Part shown: in pieces, positions 6,543 to 10,128 of the stretch
Position numbering within the stretch: position 1 is the stretch's first letter
Layout: every line of letters begins with the position of its first letter
NCBI GenBank assembly: GCA_022428185.1
Contig: JAKMCZ010000161.1
Location: 1-10,128, forward strand
From: Alphaproteobacteria bacterium
GTDB taxonomy: Bacteria > Pseudomonadota > Alphaproteobacteria > RS24
Direction: 5' to 3'
DNA length: 10,128 nucleotides
Position numbers and translations under genes: made by a program
Notes under the pieces: generated by a model
What the model was told of the DNA's origin: nothing
The model's database searches: none
What the model saw: only the letters and a program-made list of their open reading frames with translations

Positions 6543-9014
6543 ATGAAGTTTTTGGGCAATATGGCGGGCGTGTTGGTAACGCTTGGCGCGATAGGGCTTT
6601 TTGCTTTGGTGTTGGTGCTTTGGCGCGTCAATAGCGGCCTTCCCAATTATGAACATCTGGCAAATTACACACCGCCGGTGATGAGCCGCGCGCATGCGGG
6701 TAATGGCAGCCTGATTGCCGAATATGCTCAAGAGCGGCGTATTTTTGTGCCGATTGATACCGCGCCGAAGCATTTGATAGAGGCATTTCTGGCTGCCGAA
6801 GACAAAAACTTTTACGACCATGTCGGTATTGATTTTATGGGCATTACCCGCGCCGTATTTGCCAATGTGGTGAATGTGTTGACCGGTCGGCGGCTGGAAG
6901 GCGCGTCGACCATCACCCAGCAAGTCGCCAAAAACTTTTTACTGAGCAGCGATGTAACGCTGGAGCGCAAATTGAAGGAGGCGGTTCTGGCCTTGCGTCT
7001 GGAGCGAACCTTTACCAAAGACCAATTGCTCGAATTATATCTCAATGAAATTTATCTTGGACTCGGCAGCTATGGTGTCGCGGCGGCGGCGCTCAATTAT
7101 TTTGATAAGCCGTTATCTGATTTGACGATTGCTGAGGCGGCCTATCTGGCCGCTTTGCCGAAAGCACCAAATAATTATCATCCGTTCCGCAAACGTGCGC
7201 GCGCCATAGCTCGGCGCAATTGGGTTATCGGGCGGATGCGTGAAAACGGATATGTCAGCGATGTGCAAGCCCGCGCCGCTGCGGCGCAAGATTTGGTGGT
7301 GGCAGACCGACCGGCAAGTCTGCGCCGTTTCAACGCCGAATATTTCGTCGAAGAAGTGCGCCGCGAACTTTATTCACTCTATGGCGAGCGACAACTTTAT
7401 GGCGGTGGGCTGTCCATTCGCACAACATTAAATACGGACTTTCAGCAACTCGCGCAGCGCGCTATGCGCAACGGCATTGAGGCTTATGACCGCCGACAGG
7501 GCTATCGCGGGCCGTTAGCCGAGCTTGAGACATTGGAAGCCTGGTGGGAGCAACTTGCCAAATTCGACATTGCCACTGACCTTGCGCCCTGGCGCTTGGC
7601 TATTGTGTTGTCAGTCGATGAGGAAGAAAACCGTGCCAATATCGGTTTGCGTCCGCGCATGACACGGGCGCGCAGTTTTGAAGACCGAATTGATTTGGGG
7701 ATTATCGACCTTGCCGGTGTCAAATGGGCACGCGCAAAACCATCGCCTGAAAATGGCTATAAAATTAAAGGCCCGCGCATTAAGCGCATGTCGCAAGTTT
7801 TGAAAACCGGTGATGTCGTATGGGTTAACCAAAAATCCGATGATGAAATTTATGAGCTTAAGCAGTTGCCTGAGGTTAACGGCGCAATGGTAGCGCTTGA
7901 CCCGCATACCGGACGCGTGGTGGCGATGACCGGCGGCTATAGTTTTGCCGCCAGTGAGTTTAATCGCGCAACCCAAGCCAGTCGTCAGCCCGGCTCGGCC
8001 TTTAAGCCTTTTGTTTATGCCGCCGCTTTGGATAGCGGTTTCACACCCGCAAGCCTGGTGCTCGATGCGCCGTTTGTGATGGATCAAGGCAAGGATCAGG
8101 GGCTTTGGAAACCTGAGAACTATGCGCGGCGCTTTTATGGCCTGTCGACCCTGCGCCTCGGCATGGAGAAAAGCCGAAATCTGATGACCATTCGCATGGC
8201 GCAGGAAATCGGAATGAGCAAAATCGCCGATTATGCCTCGCGCTTTAATATCAATTCGACCATGCCACGCGTATTGGCGATGGCGCTGGGAGCGGGGGAG
8301 ACCTCGCTGATGCGGCTGACCACGGCCTACGCCATGCTGGTTAATGGCGGCAAACGTGTTGAGCCTATTTTCATTGACCGCGTGCAAGACCGCTATGGTG
8401 AAACGCTGTTCAAAAAAGACCAACGCGATTGCATCGGCTGTAATGCCGAAGATTATGACCAACAAGTTGCGCCGGCGCTACCCGACCAACGCGAACAAGT
8501 GCTTTCGCCACAAACCGCTTATCAAGTGGTCTCCATGCTGGAGGGGGTCATCAAGCGCGGCACCGGTCGACGCATCTCGTCCATCGGCAAGCCGCTGGCA
8601 GGAAAAACCGGCACCACGAATGATAGCCGCGATGCTTGGTTTGTCGGCTTCTCAGCCGATTTGGTAGCCGGTGTTTATGTTGGCTATGACGATAATCGTA
8701 CGCTCGGTAAAGGCGAAAGCGGCGGTCGGGTCGCCGCGCCGATATTCCAAGAATTTATGGAACAGGCTTTAACCGATATGGCGACACCGCCATTTCGTGT
8801 GCCGCCGCGTGTCAATTTGGTGCGTATCAATGCCAAAACCGGCAAGCTGGCGCGCCCCGATGATGAAACGGTTATTCTTGAAGCCTTCAAATTGGGCACT
8901 GAGCCGACACGCAATGGCAAGCAAATGGTGGTGCGCGGCGGCACGGGCGGCGTAAAGCAGCGTCCGGCCATCACCACAGAAACAGTCGGCGCGGGAACCG
9001 GCGGCCTTTACTAA
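6543..9014 (+). CDS. mrcA: Penicillin-binding protein 1A, bifunctional glycosyltransferase/transpeptidase
   Basis: An 823-residue class A PBP that polymerises lipid II into glycan strands and cross-links the peptides, anchored in the inner membrane. A short N-terminus and one membrane segment (about 7-28) precede the GT51 domain: catalytic E86-D-K-N-F-Y, G-A-S-T-I-T-Q-Q (120-127), R-K-L-K-E146 and L-Y-L-N-E-I-Y-L-G. The segment of about 320-445 fits the OB-like outer domain of PBP1A. The transpeptidase has S485-A-F-K488 in R-Q-P-G-S-A-F-K-P, S544-R-N546 and K688-T-G-T. All catalytic motifs are intact. A Cys pair (C630-I-G-C633) lies in the periplasmic part between the SxN and KTG motifs. The last 25 or so residues are Gly/Thr-rich and probably disordered. 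ATG has AAAGGG 7 nt upstream. The gene follows an amidase and precedes prfB by 44 nt, probably sharing transcription. Confidence 0.97.
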   Translation: MKFLGNMAGVLVTLGAIGLFALVLVLWRVNSGLPNYEHLANYTPPVMSRAHAGNGSLIAEYAQERRIFVPIDTAPKHLIEAFLAAEDKNFYDHVGIDFMGITRAVFANVVNVLTGRRLEGASTITQQVAKNFLLSSDVTLERKLKEAVLALRLERTFTKDQLLELYLNEIYLGLGSYGVAAAALNYFDKPLSDLTIAEAAYLAALPKAPNNYHPFRKRARAIARRNWVIGRMRENGYVSDVQARAAAAQDLVVADRPASLRRFNAEYFVEEVRRELYSLYGERQLYGGGLSIRTTLNTDFQQLAQRAMRNGIEAYDRRQGYRGPLAELETLEAWWEQLAKFDIATDLAPWRLAIVLSVDEEENRANIGLRPRMTRARSFEDRIDLGIIDLAGVKWARAKPSPENGYKIKGPRIKRMSQVLKTGDVVWVNQKSDDEIYELKQLPEVNGAMVALDPHTGRVVAMTGGYSFAASEFNRATQASRQPGSAFKPFVYAAALDSGFTPASLVLDAPFVMDQGKDQGLWKPENYARRFYGLSTLRLGMEKSRNLMTIRMAQEIGMSKIADYASRFNINSTMPRVLAMALGAGETSLMRLTTAYAMLVNGGKRVEPIFIDRVQDRYGETLFKKDQRDCIGCNAEDYDQQVAPALPDQREQVLSPQTAYQVVSMLEGVIKRGTGRRISSIGKPLAGKTGTTNDSRDAWFVGFSADLVAGVYVGYDDNRTLGKGESGGRVAAPIFQEFMEQALTDMATPPFRVPPRVNLVRINAKTGKLARPDDETVILEAFKLGTEPTRNGKQMVVRGGTGGVKQRPAITTETVGAGTGGLY

Positions 9015-9038
9015 ATCCATTTCCTTAGATAAATTCCT

Positions 9039-9054
9039 GCCTCGTCAAGGAGGC
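9039..9054 (+). promoter_or_regulatory. prfB ribosome site within a possible hairpin
   Basis: AAGGAGG (9047-9053) lies 5 nt before the TTG start. GCCTC (9039-9043) can pair perfectly with GAGGC (9050-9054) around a 6-nt loop, which would hide most of the Shine-Dalgarno sequence. Both facts are seen in the sequence; an effect on translation is inference. Confidence 0.45.
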
Positions 9055-9058
9055 CATA

Positions 9059-10128
9059 TTGCGTTCAGAAGTTTCAGAATTCATCGACAGCATTAAACAG
9101 TCATTGCTTTTGCTCAGGAGGCATCTTTGACTGGGATAATGCTATTGAACAACTCGATGCGCTAAACGAACTGGCTGCAGACCCTGCGCTTTGGGAAGAC
9201 CCACAAGCGGCGCAGATAAAAATGCAGGAACGCACAAGGCTGGAAAACGCCATCAAGACTTGCCGAAAGCTTGAAGCCGATATGAATGAACATATCGAGC
9301 TCATCGATTTGGGTGGGGCTGAGGGCGACGATGCGATTATATCTGAAAGCGAAGCGGCGTTGGCCGCATTGGCTGCCGAGGCTGAACGTTTGGAAGTGGA
9401 AACCCTGCTTTCGGGTGAAGCCGATGCCAATGATGTCTATTTGGAAGTGCATGCCGGTGCCGGTGGCACAGAAAGTCAAGACTGGGCCAGCATGTTGCAG
9501 CGCATGTATGTGCGTTGGGCTGAGAAAAAGGGCTATCAGGTTTCGATTATCGAGCAGACCAGCGGCGAAGAAGCGGGCATTAAATCGGCGACGATTGAGA
9601 TTAAAGGTCATAATGCCTATGGCTGGACCAAGACCGAAAGCGGCGTGCATCGGCTGGTGCGGATTTCGCCTTTTGACAGCAATGCGCGCCGTCATACCAG
9701 CTTTGCCAGCGTGTGGTGTTATCCGGTTGTCGATGACGCGATTGAAGTCGCTGTTTCAGAAGCCGATGTCCGGATTGATACATTTCGTGCGTCAGGGGCT
9801 GGCGGCCAACATGTGAACACGACCGACAGTGCGGTGCGTATCACCCATTTGCCGACCAATATTGTGGTGCAATGTCAAAATCAGCGTTCGCAGCATAAAA
9901 ATCGAGCGACCGCTTGGTCGATGTTGCGGGCGCGGCTTTATGAAGTGGAATTGCAGCGTCGTGAAGAAGAAGCCAATGCCAATGCTGAGCAGAAAACCGA
10001 AATCGGTTGGGGGCATCAAATCCGCTCTTATGTTTTGCAGCCCTATCAAATGGTCAAGGATTTGCGGACCGGTGTGGAAAGCGGCAATCCGAGTGCCGTT
10101 TTGGACGGCTCGCTTGATAGTTTTATTG
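9059..10128 (+). CDS. prfB: Peptide chain release factor 2 (programmed +1 frameshift; 3' end outside window)
   Basis: RF2 ends translation at UGA and UAA. Codons 1-23 run from TTG 9059 to CTT 9125-9127 and are followed by an in-frame TGA (9128-9130). A +1 shift resumes at GAC 9129, giving join(9059..9127, 9129..10128). The second frame stays open to the edge: W-D-N-A-I-E-Q-L, then D-P-A-L-W-E-D-P, the stop-recognition tripeptide S203-P-F205 (9666-9674), and G248-G-Q250 (9801-9809), which triggers peptidyl-tRNA hydrolysis. The GGQ loop has Ala at 244, the equivalent of E. coli position 246. The TGA, SPF and GGQ all sit exactly two residues earlier than in E. coli RF2, which supports the TTG start. 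356 residues are visible of about 365, so only the tail is missing. It is not a pseudogene. The gene follows mrcA by 44 nt with no terminator. Confidence 0.96.
9116..9131 (+). promoter_or_regulatory. prfB programmed +1 frameshift site
   Basis: The site is AGGAGG (9116-9121), 3 nt, CTT TGA C (9125-9131). It has every element of the E. coli site: an internal Shine-Dalgarno-like sequence exactly 3 nt from the slip codon, the slippery CTT followed by T, and the weak stop context TGAC. When RF2 is scarce the ribosome pauses at TGA, tRNA-Leu slips from CTT to TTT, and full-length RF2 is made, so RF2 controls its own level. Confidence 0.95.

Noticed and set aside
5273..6646. Two 203-codon minus-strand open frames across the amidase gene.
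   Set aside because: They lie opposite a gene with all catalytic residues intact and have no recognisable domain.
7611..8465. A 284-codon minus-strand open frame inside mrcA.
   Set aside because: It is antisense to the intact transpeptidase domain, His/Ala-rich without domain features, and has no good ribosome site that I can see.
9059..9130. prfB as a frameshifted pseudogene or sequencing error.
   Set aside because: All elements of the programmed frameshift are present and the downstream frame is intact with every RF2 motif.
9286..9816. A 176-codon open frame on the plus strand within prfB.
   Set aside because: It overlaps the true RF2 frame, which carries the SPF and GGQ motifs, and its translation resembles no family.
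1..10128. A mobile element, CRISPR array, toxin-antitoxin pair, defence system or other undescribed gene system.
   Set aside because: All coding space is accounted for by housekeeping genes with intact motifs, and I saw no terminal repeats, spacer arrays or orphan genes.

Overview
This 10.1-kb window carries ordinary housekeeping genes of a bacterium that looks alphaproteobacterial. The pointers are: an RNase E with a long acidic insert in its S1 region and a C-terminal GWW motif of the type known to bind PNPase in Caulobacter; divergent rne and N-acetylmuramoyl-L-alanine amidase genes followed by mrcA and prfB, an order I associate with Alphaproteobacteria; and moderate GC with dense coding. 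I cannot name the genus. I see no mobile element, CRISPR array, tRNA, rRNA or phage gene.

Layout. The left edge (1-459, +) is the 3' end of thiG (thiazole synthase). It converges on, and overlaps by 8 bp, a minus-strand block that reads right to left: rne (4827-2587), a BepA-like M48 metalloprotease with TPR-type repeats (2549-1209) and a DsbA/ScsC-like periplasmic thiol oxidoreductase (1192-452). The gaps in this block are 37 and 16 nt, so it is probably one operon. A 416-bp non-coding region (4828-5243) separates it from a plus-strand block: a periplasmic amidase with an AMIN domain (5244-6449), the bifunctional PBP1A mrcA (6543-9014) and prfB, release factor 2 (9059 to the right edge, truncated by only a few residues).

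Functional themes. The plus-strand block pairs septal peptidoglycan cleavage (amidase) with peptidoglycan synthesis (PBP1A), then a translation factor. The minus-strand block pairs the RNA-decay scaffold RNase E with two envelope quality-control proteins, a protease/chaperone and a thiol-disulfide enzyme. This is a plausible pairing, because BepA of E. coli acts on disulfide-containing outer-membrane proteins such as LptD.

The most interesting signals are regulatory. prfB keeps the classical autoregulatory +1 frameshift site (AGGAGG, 3 nt, CTT TGA C) after a 23-codon leader that starts with TTG, and its Shine-Dalgarno sequence can be folded into a GC-rich hairpin. The rne leader holds a perfect 7-bp hairpin and a second, larger potential fold. 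I found no previously undescribed multi-gene system here.
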